In this document: positions 1-8,446 of the stretch, one piece after another
Position numbering within the stretch: the first letter of the stretch is position 1
Layout: every line of letters begins with the position of its first letter
Assembly (NCBI RefSeq): GCF_010727605.1
Contig: NZ_AP022568.1
Location: 682,001-746,000 of the forward strand
Direction of reading: 5' to 3'
Length of the DNA stretch: 64,000 nt
DNA from: Mycobacterium simiae
GTDB lineage: Bacteria; Actinomycetota; Actinomycetes; Mycobacteriales; Mycobacteriaceae
Position numbers and translations under genes: made by a program
Notes under the pieces: model-generated
Told to the model about the DNA's origin: nothing
Databases searched by the model: none
What the model saw: the letters and a program-made list of their open reading frames with translations, nothing else

Positions 1-60
1 TTCCTTGCTGGTGACACCGAGTTCCTTGGCTAACTCGTGTACGCGGGCCTTACCTGCCAC
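1..60 (-). CDS. infB: Translation initiation factor IF-2, N-terminal edge (partial)
   Basis: Only the first 20 codons lie in the window; the gene continues beyond position 1. The reverse strand starts at a GTG (58-60) and reads VAGKARVHELAKELG, which is the IF-2 N-terminal helical domain typical of mycobacteria. A strong ribosome binding site, AGGAGA, lies just upstream (65-70 on the plus strand as TCTCCT). IF-2 is the GTPase that brings initiator tRNA to the 30S subunit. Gene order rimP-nusA-ylxR-infB on this strand is the classic conserved operon and supports the call. Confidence 0.9.
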   Translation of the reverse strand, partial: MAGKARVHELAKELGVTSKE

Positions 61-134
61 TACATCTCCTGTCTAAGAGGCGACAGTCGTGGGGCCGCGC
101 CTCGGGTGCTAGCTGTAACGCATAGAGGTGGGAG

Positions 135-518
135 TCATCGGGACTTCACGGTGTGCTCATGTTCTTTGCTACCTGTTCTGTTGCCGAGCGAGTCGAGCGC
201 TTCCACGTGGTCGAGCAACGCGGACGTGTCCGGAGGACGGTCGATGCGCAACGCTTTGGTGAAAGCCCGCCGCCGAATCGCCTCGTGTACACACCGCGGC
301 ACGGGGTGCAACCAGGCACCCCGCCCCGGCAGGCTAGTCGCTGTGTCAACGATTACGGCGTAATCGCCGTTCCCACTTGGCACAGCTATCACTCGGAGCA
401 ATTCGGCGGCCAACTCTCGCTTTCGGCACCCGACACACGTCCGCACAGGTCCACGGGGTTCATCCGGGTGACCGTGCGCCCGTGTGGCCCGGGGGGCCGA
501 AGGCTCGCGCTGGATCAC
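135..518 (-). CDS. ylxR: YlxR-family (DUF448) RNA-binding protein
   Basis: Small basic protein of 127 residues from the GTG at 516-518. It carries the YlxR signature RTCVGCRKRE followed by LLRV and the GRGAWLHP motif, and a basic C-terminal half with RRRAF. YlxR proteins bind nucleic acid and sit between nusA and infB in most bacteria, as here. The first 24 residues before VRTCVGC are poorly conserved in the family, so an internal GTG near 446 is a possible alternative start. Known homologue position: Rv2840c. The exact molecular role is not settled. Confidence 0.85.
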   Translation of the reverse strand: MIQREPSAPRATRAHGHPDEPRGPVRTCVGCRKRELAAELLRVIAVPSGNGDYAVIVDTATSLPGRGAWLHPVPRCVHEAIRRRAFTKALRIDRPPDTSALLDHVEALDSLGNRTGSKEHEHTVKSR

Positions 519-670
519 GGCTCAGTCTAGCGTCACCGAATCGATCGTCAGAACCACCCGCGGGTGCACAGTCGCGCCGGGACCCGATCGCGCACGCCGC
601 CCGCGATGCCGTCTCGCCGGTTGCCACCCGAATCCGCGCGCCAAAGTCGAACGCGCGCCGACGATGTGGG

Positions 671-1726
671 TCAGTGGTCGTGCGCCATCGGCTGGCTGGC
701 ACCGTGCTCCGGACGGCCGTGTGGCTGTTCGCCGGCCGTGGCGGGCGAATCACCGCGGATGTCGATGCGCCACCCGGTGAGCCGGGCCGCCAGCCGCGCA
801 TTCTGCCCCTCCTTGCCGATCGCCAGCGACAATTGGAAGTCGGGCACCACCACCCGGGCCGCGCGGGCGGTCTGGTCGATCACCGACACCGACACCACCT
901 TCGCCGGCGACAAGGCGTTGGCGACGAAACGGGCCGGGTCCTCGTCGTAATCGATGATGTCGATCTTCTCCCCGGACAGCTCGCTCATCACGTTGCGGAC
1001 CCGTTGTCCCATCGGGCCGATGCAGGCGCCCTTGGCGTTGAGTCCCGGTACCCGCGACGTCACGGCGATCTTGGAGCGGTGACCGGCCTCCCTGGCCACC
1101 GCGACGATCTCGACCGACCCGTCGGCGATCTCGGGCACCTCCAGCGAGAACAGCTTGCGGACCAGGTTGGGGTGGGTGCGCGACAGCGTGATCACGGGCT
1201 CGCGCGCGCCGCGGGTCACGCCGACCACGTAGCAGCGCACCCGGTTGCCGTGCTCGTAGGTCTCGCCGGGTACCTGCTCGGCCACCGGGATGACGCCCTC
1301 CGACGCCTTGGTCTCGGTGCCCATCCGGACGACAACCAGGCCGCGGGCGTTCGCCCGGCTGTCCCGCTGGATCACGCCGGCGACGATCTCCCCCTCGCGG
1401 GTGGAGAACTCGCCGTAGGTCCGCTCGTTCTCCGCGTCACGGAAGCGCTGCAGCATCACCTGACGCGCGGTGGTCGCGGCGATGCGGCCGAAACCCTCGG
1501 GGGTGTCGTCCCATTCACTGATGACGTTGCCGTCCTCGTCGACCTCGCGGGCGATCACGGCCACGACGCCGGTCTTGCGGTCGATCTCGATGCGCGCGTC
1601 CGCCTGATGGCCTTCGGTATGCCGGTAGGCGGTCAGCAGAGCCGACTTGATGGTTTCGAGCAGTTCGTTGACCGAGATACCCCGATCGACCTCAATGGCG
1701 TGCAACGCGGCCATGTCGATATTCAT
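671..1726 (-). CDS. nusA: Transcription termination/antitermination factor NusA
   Basis: 351 residues, close to the ~347 of the M. tuberculosis protein. The N-terminal RNA polymerase-binding domain starts [12 protein letters not shown]. An S1 domain follows around residues 110-185 ([11 protein letters not shown]), then two KH domains ([19 protein letters not shown], and [19 protein letters not shown]). It binds RNA polymerase at pauses and modulates rRNA antitermination and intrinsic termination. An AAAGGAG ribosome binding site precedes the ATG. It lies downstream of rimP and upstream of ylxR and infB in the same operon. Confidence 0.97.
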   Translation of the reverse strand: MNIDMAALHAIEVDRGISVNELLETIKSALLTAYRHTEGHQADARIEIDRKTGVVAVIAREVDEDGNVISEWDDTPEGFGRIAATTARQVMLQRFRDAENERTYGEFSTREGEIVAGVIQRDSRANARGLVVVRMGTETKASEGVIPVAEQVPGETYEHGNRVRCYVVGVTRGAREPVITLSRTHPNLVRKLFSLEVPEIADGSVEIVAVAREAGHRSKIAVTSRVPGLNAKGACIGPMGQRVRNVMSELSGEKIDIIDYDEDPARFVANALSPAKVVSVSVIDQTARAARVVVPDFQLSLAIGKEGQNARLAARLTGWRIDIRGDSPATAGEQPHGRPEHGASQPMAHDH

Positions 1727-1754
1727 CAGCGCCGCTCCTTTCCCCCACCAGCTG

Positions 1755-1808
1755 GAGGTGCCCCCACCTCGCTACGTCCCCCTCGCTGTCCCCCTCGCTG
1801 TTGCCCTC
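1755..1808 (-). repeat. Repeat-rich leader element between rimP and nusA
   Basis: The 130-bp gap between rimP and nusA holds a short hairpin (GAGGTG at 1755-1760 pairing with CACCTC at 1765-1770 around four C) followed by three imperfect units of 12-14 bp built on GCTGTCCCCCTC (1771-1808). Read on the coding strand, the element is a GA-rich run that ends close to the nusA ribosome binding site. It looks like an interspersed intergenic element that became part of the operon. No coding potential is apparent. Function unknown. Confidence 0.6.
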
Positions 1809-1856
1809 GCCGCTTCGCGGCCGGGGGCGCGCCCACTGCGTCGTCGCCGGCGTGGT

Positions 1857-2390
1857 TCATGTTCCGGCCTCCGTCCTGTCCGCCTCACCCACACCGGCAA
1901 GGTTCAACTCAGCTTGGGATGGCGACGAAAACTCAACTTGGACAACGGCTTTCGTGATTTCGGCGAGCGGAATATCGCGCACCGCCCAGTCGCGACCGTC
2001 GCGGACGACCAGGGCCACCGCGCCGGCGCCGGTCTGGCCCACCCGCCCGGTCAACCGCGTTCCGTCCGACAACTCGAGTTCGACCTTGCGGCCACGTGCA
2101 CGGCGAAAGTGTTTCTCGCTGGTCAACGGGCGGTCCACGCCGGGCGAACTCACTTCCAACACGTAGCTGTCGGCGCCGCTGTCCAGGCCGTCGAGCAGCG
2201 TCGACGCCGAACGTGACAACGCCGCGACGGTGTCCAGGTCCGGTGCGGTGTCGCCGTCGGCGATGACCGTGATCCGAGGCGGGCGCGCTCGGGGATCGAT
2301 GACCACGTCTTCGATCTCGTAGCCGGCGCGCGCGAACTCGCCACCGAGTAGCTCGATCACCTGCGTCTGAGACGGTAGCCCGGTGGTCAC
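1857..2390 (-). CDS. rimP: Ribosome maturation factor RimP
   Basis: 177 residues from a GTG (2388-2390) with GAGGAG about eight bases upstream. It has the two RimP domains: the N-terminal one with [15 protein letters not shown] and [14 protein letters not shown], and a C-terminal Sm-like barrel ([18 protein letters not shown]). RimP is needed for 30S subunit assembly. It is the first gene of the rimP-nusA-ylxR-infB operon and diverges from the lipoprotein gene at 2638. The call is secure from both sequence and synteny (Rv2842c). Confidence 0.95.
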   Translation of the reverse strand: MTTGLPSQTQVIELLGGEFARAGYEIEDVVIDPRARPPRITVIADGDTAPDLDTVAALSRSASTLLDGLDSGADSYVLEVSSPGVDRPLTSEKHFRRARGRKVELELSDGTRLTGRVGQTGAGAVALVVRDGRDWAVRDIPLAEITKAVVQVEFSSPSQAELNLAGVGEADRTEAGT

Positions 2391-2556
2391 GGCGAGCTCC
2401 TCATCTTGAGTTGTCCGGTCATCTGGCTGGGTGGCGCCGCCCTGCCATCTTCAAGCGGCTTCCGGCGTCCCGGTGGAACGGGGCGGCTGCCGTTCCGCGA
2501 GAACCAGAAACTAACGATACGCCAGGAATCGCGTATGACGAGGTGATCGCGGAGGT

Positions 2557-2593
2557 CCGCATCCTTTCGCGAAAGGTTCGCGAAAGGATGCGG
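2557..2593. promoter_or_regulatory. 37-bp palindrome between divergent rimP and lipoprotein genes
   Basis: CCGCATCCTTTCGCGAA (2557-2573) is followed by AGG and then by its exact reverse complement (2577-2593). The arms are 17 bp with no mismatch. Each arm contains a TTCGCGAA core, so the site also reads as two tandem palindromic half-sites about 12 bp apart. It lies 44 bp before the lipoprotein start and 167 bp before rimP. It could be an operator for a dimeric regulator, or a stable hairpin in the 5' leader. There is no T-tract, so a terminator is less likely. Confidence 0.7.
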
Positions 2594-2637
2594 TCCTGGC
2601 ATCAGGGCCGGCCCGGTGTGAATGGCAGGATATTGCT

Positions 2638-3174
2638 GTGCCTAGCGCAGGACCCGTCAGCAGCCGGCGGGGCGTGCTCGCCGGGGGTGCCGCGCTTGCC
2701 GCGCTCGGGGTGGTCGCCTCCGCCTGCGGCGACGCCCCACCGAAACCCCCCGCCGTCGAAGAGCTGTTGGGGCCGTTGGACCAGGCTAGACACGACAGCG
2801 CGCTGGCCGGTGCGGCCGCCGCGGCCGTCGGCAATCCGCCGCAGATCGCGGCAGCGTTGTCGGTGGTCGCCAACCAGCGCGCAGCCCACGCCCGGGCGCT
2901 GTCCACCGAGATTTCGCGAGCGGCCGGCAAGTTCACTTCGTCGTCGAGCTCGTCGAGCGAGACGACCAGTGCGAGTCCGGCGGCCCCGGCCGGACCCCCG
3001 CCGCCGCCCCCACCGGTGTCCGATGTGATCAATGCGCTGCGGGCCTCGGCCGACAACGCCACGCGTCTGGTCAGCACGCAGTCGGGGTACCGTGCCGGAC
3101 TTCTCGCCTCCATCGCCGCGTCGTGCACCGCGTCCTACACCGTTGCGCTGGTGCCCGGGGGTCCGTCCATATGA
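2638..3174 (+). CDS. Probable Tat-exported lipoprotein (Rv2843-like)
   Basis: 178 residues from a GTG start. The N-terminus has a twin-arginine motif (SSRRGVLAGG), a hydrophobic segment and a lipobox-like end (VVASAC), so the protein is probably exported by Tat and lipid-anchored at about residue 30. The mature part is Ala-rich, with a serine-rich linker and a run of prolines around residues 115-130. No enzymatic motif is visible. The stop overlaps the start of the next gene by four bases (ATGA), so the two are likely translated together. Position matches Rv2843; function unknown. Confidence 0.82.
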   Translation: MPSAGPVSSRRGVLAGGAALAALGVVASACGDAPPKPPAVEELLGPLDQARHDSALAGAAAAAVGNPPQIAAALSVVANQRAAHARALSTEISRAAGKFTSSSSSSSETTSASPAAPAGPPPPPPPVSDVINALRASADNATRLVSTQSGYRAGLLASIAASCTASYTVALVPGGPSI

Positions 3175-3617
3175 GCTCCGGCAAGGACGCCGACAACGCG
3201 GCGCTCAGCGATGCGCTGTCCGTCGAGCACGCGACCATCTACGGCTACGGCATCGTGTCCGCGATGTCACCGCCCAGCGTCAACGACCTGGTGCTGGAAG
3301 CGCTGCTGCAGCACCGCAAGCGCCGCGACGACGTGATCGCGATGCTGGCCGCGCGTCAGGTCACCGCCCCGCCCGCCGCCGCGGGCTATCAGTTGCCCCT
3401 ACTGGTGGCCAGCCCGGCCGACGCGGCCCGGCTGGCGACGCGGATGGAGAACGACGGGGCCACGGCGTGGCGGGTGGTCGTCGAGCGCGCCGAAACCGCC
3501 GAGGACCGCGCGTTCGCCGCGACCGCCCTGACACAGAGCGCCGTGATGGCCGCCCGCTGGAGCCGCATCCTCGGCGCGTGGCCGATCACGACCAGTTTCC
3601 CGGGCGGCAACGAGTAG
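3171..3617 (+). CDS. Ferritin-like fold protein, DUF4439 type (Rv2844-like)
   Basis: 148 residues starting at an ATG that overlaps the stop of the lipoprotein gene. The mostly helical sequence contains LSVEHATIYGYGIVSA and LQHRKRRDDVIAML, which resemble the helices of ferritin-like DUF4439 proteins. E and H residues are spaced as in such bundles, but I cannot confirm metal binding. No signal peptide is seen. Coupling to the lipoprotein suggests a shared envelope task. The stop TAG abuts the proS stop CTA on the other strand (3615-3620). Confidence 0.78.
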   Translation: MSSGKDADNAALSDALSVEHATIYGYGIVSAMSPPSVNDLVLEALLQHRKRRDDVIAMLAARQVTAPPAAAGYQLPLLVASPADAARLATRMENDGATAWRVVVERAETAEDRAFAATALTQSAVMAARWSRILGAWPITTSFPGGNE

Positions 3618-5366
3618 CTATCCGGCGATGGCCGTCACGATGTCGGTGGCCAACGAGACGCCCGCGGCCAGCTCGCGCGTCTGGCCGCTGAAGCGGTCGC
3701 GCAGCTCCACCACGCCGTCCGCCCAGCCGCGTCCGACCACGACGATCCAGGGCATCCCGAGCAGCTCGGCATCTTTGAATTTGACCCCGGGTGAGGCCTG
3801 GCGGTCGTCCAGCAGCACTTCGAGGCCCAGCCGGTCCAGGTCAGCGGCCAGCGCGGTGGCGCCCGCACGTGCCTCCGGGTCCTTGTTCGCGACCACCAGG
3901 TGCACGTCGAACGGCGCGATCGAGGGGGGCCAGCGTAGGCCCAGCTCGTCATGCTGCTGTTCGGCGACCACGGCCACCAACCGCGACACCCCCACTCCGT
4001 AGGAGCCCATCGTCAACCGCACCGGCTTGCCGTCCTCGCCGAGCACGTCGACGGCGAAGGCGTCGGTGTATTTGCGGCCCAGCTGAAAGATGTGCCCGAT
4101 CTCGATGCCGCGCGCCATGACCAGCGGCCCGGCCCCGTCGGGCGACGGATCGCCCTCGCGCACCTGGGCAGCCTCGATGGTGCCGTCGTCGGTGAAATCA
4201 CGGCCGGCGACTAGCCCCACGACGTGGCGACCCGGCTCGTCGGCGCCGGTGATCCAGCTGCTGCCGTCCACCACGCGCGGGTCGACGAGGTAGCGAACAC
4301 CATTGTCTCGCAATGCTTTCGGTCCGATGTAACCCTTCACCAGGAACGGGTACTTGGCGAAGTCGGCGTCATCGAGCAGCGCGTACTCGGCCGGCTCCAG
4401 CGCGGCGCCCAGGCGTTTGTCGTCGACCTCGCGGTCACCCGGTAGGCCGATTCCGAGCAGCTCCCAATCCCCGCCTGGCTGGCGGACCTTGACCAGAACG
4501 TTTTTCAGCGTGTCGGCTGCCGTGACGGTGCGGCCCAGGCCGGCCTCGTTCGCCCATGCCACCAGGCTCGCGATGGTCGGCGTATCGCCGGTGTCGTACA
4601 CCACCGCCTCGGGCAGTCCCTCGACCGGCCGCGCCTCGGGGCGGGCGGTGATGACCGCCTCGACGTTGGCCGCGTAACCCGACTCCAGGCACCGGACGAA
4701 GGTGTCCTCACCGATCGGGCTTTCGGCCAGGAACTCCTCGGACGCGCTGCCGCCCATCGCCCCCGACACCGCGGACACGATGACGTAGCGGACCTGCAGC
4801 CGGTCGAAGATGCGTTGGTAGGCCTCCCGATGCGCGTGGTAGGCAGCCTTGAGGCCGGCGTTGTCCACGTCGAACGAGTAGGAGTCCTTCATCACGAATT
4901 CCCGGGCCCGGAGGATCCCGGCCCGCGGCCGCGCCTCGTCGCGGTACTTGGTCTGGATTTGGTAGAGAGTCAGCGGGAAATCCTTGTAGGAGCTGTACTC
5001 GCCCTTAACGGTCAGGGTGAACAACTCCTCGTGCGTCGGGGCAAGCAGGTAGTCGTTGTCGCGGCGGTCCTGCAGCCGAAACAGGTTGTCGCCGTATTCC
5101 GTCCACCGGTTCGTCGTCTCGTACGGGGCGCGCGGCAGCAGCGCCGGGAACAGGATCTCCTGGCCGCCGATCGCATTCATCTCCTCGCGGACGATGCGTT
5201 CGATATTGCGCAGCACCCGCAATCCGAGCGGCAGCCAGCTGTAGAGCCCCGGGGCGACGGGTCGCACGTATCCGGCCCGGGCCAGCAGCTTGTGGCTGGG
5301 CACTTCGGCGTCGGCGGGTGCATCGCGCAGGGTGCGCAGGAACAGCTCGGACATCCGGGTGATCAC
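3618..5366 (-). CDS. proS: Prolyl-tRNA synthetase
   Basis: 582 residues from the GTG at 5364-5366, the same length as the M. tuberculosis enzyme; the open frame extends ten codons upstream but [13 protein letters not shown] is the conserved beginning. Class II motifs are visible: motif 2 ([19 protein letters not shown]), an insertion (editing) domain around residues 220-400, motif 3 ([16 protein letters not shown]) and the anticodon-binding domain at the end ([18 protein letters not shown]). It charges tRNA-Pro. Convergent with the upstream two-gene unit. Confidence 0.97.
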   Translation of the reverse strand: MITRMSELFLRTLRDAPADAEVPSHKLLARAGYVRPVAPGLYSWLPLGLRVLRNIERIVREEMNAIGGQEILFPALLPRAPYETTNRWTEYGDNLFRLQDRRDNDYLLAPTHEELFTLTVKGEYSSYKDFPLTLYQIQTKYRDEARPRAGILRAREFVMKDSYSFDVDNAGLKAAYHAHREAYQRIFDRLQVRYVIVSAVSGAMGGSASEEFLAESPIGEDTFVRCLESGYAANVEAVITARPEARPVEGLPEAVVYDTGDTPTIASLVAWANEAGLGRTVTAADTLKNVLVKVRQPGGDWELLGIGLPGDREVDDKRLGAALEPAEYALLDDADFAKYPFLVKGYIGPKALRDNGVRYLVDPRVVDGSSWITGADEPGRHVVGLVAGRDFTDDGTIEAAQVREGDPSPDGAGPLVMARGIEIGHIFQLGRKYTDAFAVDVLGEDGKPVRLTMGSYGVGVSRLVAVVAEQQHDELGLRWPPSIAPFDVHLVVANKDPEARAGATALAADLDRLGLEVLLDDRQASPGVKFKDAELLGMPWIVVVGRGWADGVVELRDRFSGQTRELAAGVSLATDIVTAIAG

Positions 5367-5498
5367 AGCGGGCCAGCCTAAATGGCGGGCGCTCAAGCCG
5401 CACCACAGGGTCGGCGACCACGTGCGTCACACCAGCCACATTGGAACGGGTCGGGGCGGTCGGGGTGGGGCGACCGGAGTACAGGCGGGACGGGCGGG

Positions 5499-7103
5499 CT
5501 ACAGCTCGCCGGCGTCGATCGCTTCCTTGACCTCCTGCGCGTGCGCCACCTGCTCCGGGGTGTATCCGATGAACAGGGCCGCACATCCGACGATGACGGC
5601 CGCGCCGGCCACCCACAGCAGGCCGTAGGTGTAGCCGTGATCGAGCGCCCGCAGCTGAACGTCGTTCATGAATTTCACCGGACCGGTGGTGCCGCCCAGG
5701 TACAGCGTGCGCGAGGTGATCACGGCCTGGATGACGGCCAGCACCAGCGGCCCGCCCAGGCTCTGCAACATCAGCGCGATCGCCGATACCGGCCCGATCT
5801 GGTCGAAACCCACACCCGCGATCGCCGCGAGCGTCAGCGGGACCACCACCATACCGATGCCGATGCCGCCGACCACGATCGGCAGCACCAAGTTCGGGAA
5901 GTAGGGCACGCCGCGGTGCATGAAGGCCCAGCCGTAGATCATCGCGACCAGCAGCAGCCAGCCGCCGCCGATGGTCAACACCCGCGGCGAGAACCGGGAC
6001 ACCAGTTGCGAGGAGATGCCCAGCCCGATGCCCATCGCGATGACGAACGGGATGAAGCCGACGCCGGCCCGCAGCGCGCTGTAGCCGAGGATGTCCTGGA
6101 CGTACAGGCCGATGCAGACGGTGAGGCTGAACATCACGCCGCCGGCCAGCAGGATCGCGGTGAACGTGACCAGCCGGTTGCGGTCGCGGAACAACTTGAA
6201 CGGCACGACGGGGTTTTCGGCGGTGCGCTCGACGATCGCGAACGCGATGCCTGCGGCCGCTGCCACCACCCCCGAACCGATCGTGGTGAACGAGACCCAG
6301 CCCTTTTCCGGGCCCATCGAGAAGGCGAACACCGCGGCGGTGCAGGCCAAGGTGGCCAGCATGGCCCCGGCGGCGTCCAGCTTCATCCGCTCGCGGTTGG
6401 TCTCGCGCAGCGCGGTCCGGGCCAGGTAGATCATCACCAGGCCGATCGGCACGTTGACCAGGAACGCCAGCCGCCACGACACCTCGGTCAGCGCACCGCC
6501 GACCACCAGGCCCATCACCGAGCCGACGGCGGTCATGGCGGCGAACACCGCGGTGGCGGCGTTGCGGGCGGGCCCCTTGGAGAACGTCGTCGCCACCAAT
6601 GCCAACCCGGTGGGGGAGGCGATGGCCGACCCGATGCCCTGCAGCAGCCGGGCGATGACCATGGTGGCCTCGTCCCAGGCGACCGCGCACAGCACCGAGG
6701 AGATGGTGAACAACGCGACGCCGACGATGAACGTGCGTTTACGGCCGATGGTGTCGCCGAGGCGACCGCCCAACAGCATCAGGCCGCCGAAGGTGAGCAC
6801 ATACGCGGTGATCACCCAGCTACGGCCGGCGTCGGACAGGCTCAGCTCGTTCTGAATCTTAGGAAGCGCGACGATCGCGACCGTGCTGTCCATCGTCGCC
6901 AGCAGCTGCATGCCGCCGATGGCGATCACCGCCGCGATGAACCGCCGCGAAGGCAGCCAGGCCGGGTAATACCTGCTGGTACGGGTCGGAGCGGCAGCAG
7001 ATGAAGTCTCAGCCGGGCGTTCGGTGCGTCCCGGGGCCGGACGATCGGGGCGTGCAGCAGACCAATTCCGGGCCGCGCGCTCTGTGTCGTTGAGGGCCGT
7101 CAT
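5499..7103 (-). CDS. efpA: MFS drug efflux transporter EfpA
   Basis: 534 residues (530 in M. tuberculosis). About 14 membrane segments are seen after an N-terminal cytoplasmic extension of some 50 residues rich in R, P and A. MFS (DHA2) motifs include LGGRLGDTIGRKRTF (loop 2-3) and ARLLQGIGSAIASPTGLALV (motif C region). EfpA is an essential inner-membrane transporter linked to drug tolerance and, more recently, lipid transport. It lies 22 bp downstream of cysG on the same strand, and that gap holds an inverted repeat, so it may have its own regulated promoter. Confidence 0.94.
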   Translation of the reverse strand: MTALNDTERAARNWSAARPDRPAPGRTERPAETSSAAAPTRTSRYYPAWLPSRRFIAAVIAIGGMQLLATMDSTVAIVALPKIQNELSLSDAGRSWVITAYVLTFGGLMLLGGRLGDTIGRKRTFIVGVALFTISSVLCAVAWDEATMVIARLLQGIGSAIASPTGLALVATTFSKGPARNAATAVFAAMTAVGSVMGLVVGGALTEVSWRLAFLVNVPIGLVMIYLARTALRETNRERMKLDAAGAMLATLACTAAVFAFSMGPEKGWVSFTTIGSGVVAAAAGIAFAIVERTAENPVVPFKLFRDRNRLVTFTAILLAGGVMFSLTVCIGLYVQDILGYSALRAGVGFIPFVIAMGIGLGISSQLVSRFSPRVLTIGGGWLLLVAMIYGWAFMHRGVPYFPNLVLPIVVGGIGIGMVVVPLTLAAIAGVGFDQIGPVSAIALMLQSLGGPLVLAVIQAVITSRTLYLGGTTGPVKFMNDVQLRALDHGYTYGLLWVAGAAVIVGCAALFIGYTPEQVAHAQEVKEAIDAGEL

Positions 7104-7107
7104 AACG

Positions 7108-7125
7108 GATTACCTTACAGTAATC
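7108..7125 (-). promoter_or_regulatory. Inverted repeat just upstream of efpA
   Basis: GATTAC (7108-7113) and GTAATC (7120-7125) form a perfect 6-bp inverted repeat with a 6-bp spacer (CTTACA). It occupies nearly the whole 22-bp gap between the cysG stop and the efpA ATG, and ends 4 bp before the start codon. The surrounding AT-rich stretch (to about 7140) stands out against the local GC content and could carry a promoter. It may be an operator for a drug-responsive regulator. No regulator gene lies next to it, so this is inference. Confidence 0.5.
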
Positions 7126-8343
7126 TTAAGAATCGTTTAAACCCCGAGCATCGCTCAGGCCGACCACGGGGCCGATCACGATGATCGCCGGAGGTCGAAT
7201 CCCCTCGGCGCGGACCTTTTGCGGCGTGTCGGCCAGCGTGGCCCGCAGCGTGTGTTGGGCGGGTGTCGTCCCGTGCTGAACCACCAGCACCGGTGTATCC
7301 GCAGGTCGGCCGCCTTTCAGCAGTACGTCGACGAAGAGTTCGATGCGCTCGACGGCCATCAGCAACACGATGGTGCCGGACAGCGCGGCCAACGCATTCC
7401 AATTCACTAACGATTCGGGATGCCCGGGCGCCAGATGCCCGCTGACCACCACAAACTCGTGATTGACGGCGCGATGCGTGACGGGAACGCCCGCCAGCGC
7501 GGGCACCGCTATGGCACTTGTCACACCCGGGACGACGGTGACCGGAATGCCCGCGTCGGCGCATGCGAGGACCTCTTCGTAGCCGCGGGCGAACACGAAG
7601 GGATCACCGCCCTTGAGCCGAACGACGAAGCTTCCGGCGCGCGCCCGTTCGATCATCACGTCGTTGATCGCGTCCTGCGCCATGGCGCGCCCGTACGGGA
7701 TCTTGGCGGCGTCGATGACCTCGACGTGCGGCGGCAGCTCGGCGAGCAGTTCAGGCGGCGCGAGGCGGTCGGCAACGACGACGTCGGCCTGGGCGAGCAG
7801 CCGACGGCCGCGGACGGTGATCAGTTCCGGGTCGCCGGGGCCGCCGCCGATCAGGGCCACCCCACCGCGCGCGGCATCCGGGCTTTCCGGGGCGATCAGA
7901 CCCCGCTGCAGCGCCTCGCGGATGGCCGACCGGATCGCCGCCGACCTACGGTGCTCACCGCCGGCCAGCACCCCGACCGACAGCCCGGCGTACTCGAAGG
8001 ACGCCGGCGTCACCGCGCTGCCCTCGACGGCGATGTCGGCGCGTACACAGAAGATCCGCCGGGCGTCGGCCGCCGCGACGACGGCGGCATTCACCGCCGG
8101 ATCATTGGTGGCCGCGATCGCATACCAGGCCCCGTCGAGATCGCCGTCGCGGTACTCCCGCAGCGTGAGGGTGATTCCCGTCATCGCCTCGACCGAGCGG
8201 GTGGCGCTGCGCGAGATGACGTGCACGTCGGCTCCGCTGGCGATGAGCAGCGGGAGGCGGCGTTGCGCAACCGTGCCTCCGCCGACGACGACGACCTTCT
8301 TTCCGGTCAACCGCAGTCCGGCGAGGTAGGGGCTTTCGGTCAC
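7126..8343 (-). CDS. cysG: Bifunctional siroheme synthase: precorrin-2 dehydrogenase and uroporphyrinogen-III C-methyltransferase
   Basis: 405 residues, equal to Rv2847c. The N-terminal third is the NAD-binding dehydrogenase/ferrochelatase domain (VVVGGGTVAQRRLPLL). From about residue 160 comes the SAM-dependent methyltransferase with GGGPGDPELITVRGRRLL, VVRLKGGDPFVFARG and VPGVTSAIAVPA. It turns uroporphyrinogen III into precorrin-2 and then sirohydrochlorin, feeding siroheme (sulfite/nitrite reductase) and cobalamin. It lies downstream of cobB, cobO and the chelatase gene on the same strand, in line with tetrapyrrole supply. A 103-bp gap separates it from cobB. Confidence 0.95.
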   Translation of the reverse strand: MTESPYLAGLRLTGKKVVVVGGGTVAQRRLPLLIASGADVHVISRSATRSVEAMTGITLTLREYRDGDLDGAWYAIAATNDPAVNAAVVAAADARRIFCVRADIAVEGSAVTPASFEYAGLSVGVLAGGEHRRSAAIRSAIREALQRGLIAPESPDAARGGVALIGGGPGDPELITVRGRRLLAQADVVVADRLAPPELLAELPPHVEVIDAAKIPYGRAMAQDAINDVMIERARAGSFVVRLKGGDPFVFARGYEEVLACADAGIPVTVVPGVTSAIAVPALAGVPVTHRAVNHEFVVVSGHLAPGHPESLVNWNALAALSGTIVLLMAVERIELFVDVLLKGGRPADTPVLVVQHGTTPAQHTLRATLADTPQKVRAEGIRPPAIIVIGPVVGLSDARGLNDS

Positions 8344-8446
8344 CCGGCAAAGCCTAGTGGCGTGCGCTAGCTGTACTGACCACGGCCGTTAGTGCGCCGC
8401 GAATCTGACCGCACCGCGACCGTGCGCTCGATTTGTCGCAGTCTCG

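Noticed and set aside
5382..7004. Long plus-strand open frame across efpA and proS
   Set aside because: It lies opposite two well-supported genes; translation is H/D/R/Q-rich without domains, the pattern of a GC-rich antisense shadow.
8344..8446. Cobalamin riboswitch near cobB/cysG
   Set aside because: No B12-box-like or stem pattern can be recognised in this gap, and the gap lies after cobB, not before a coordinated start.
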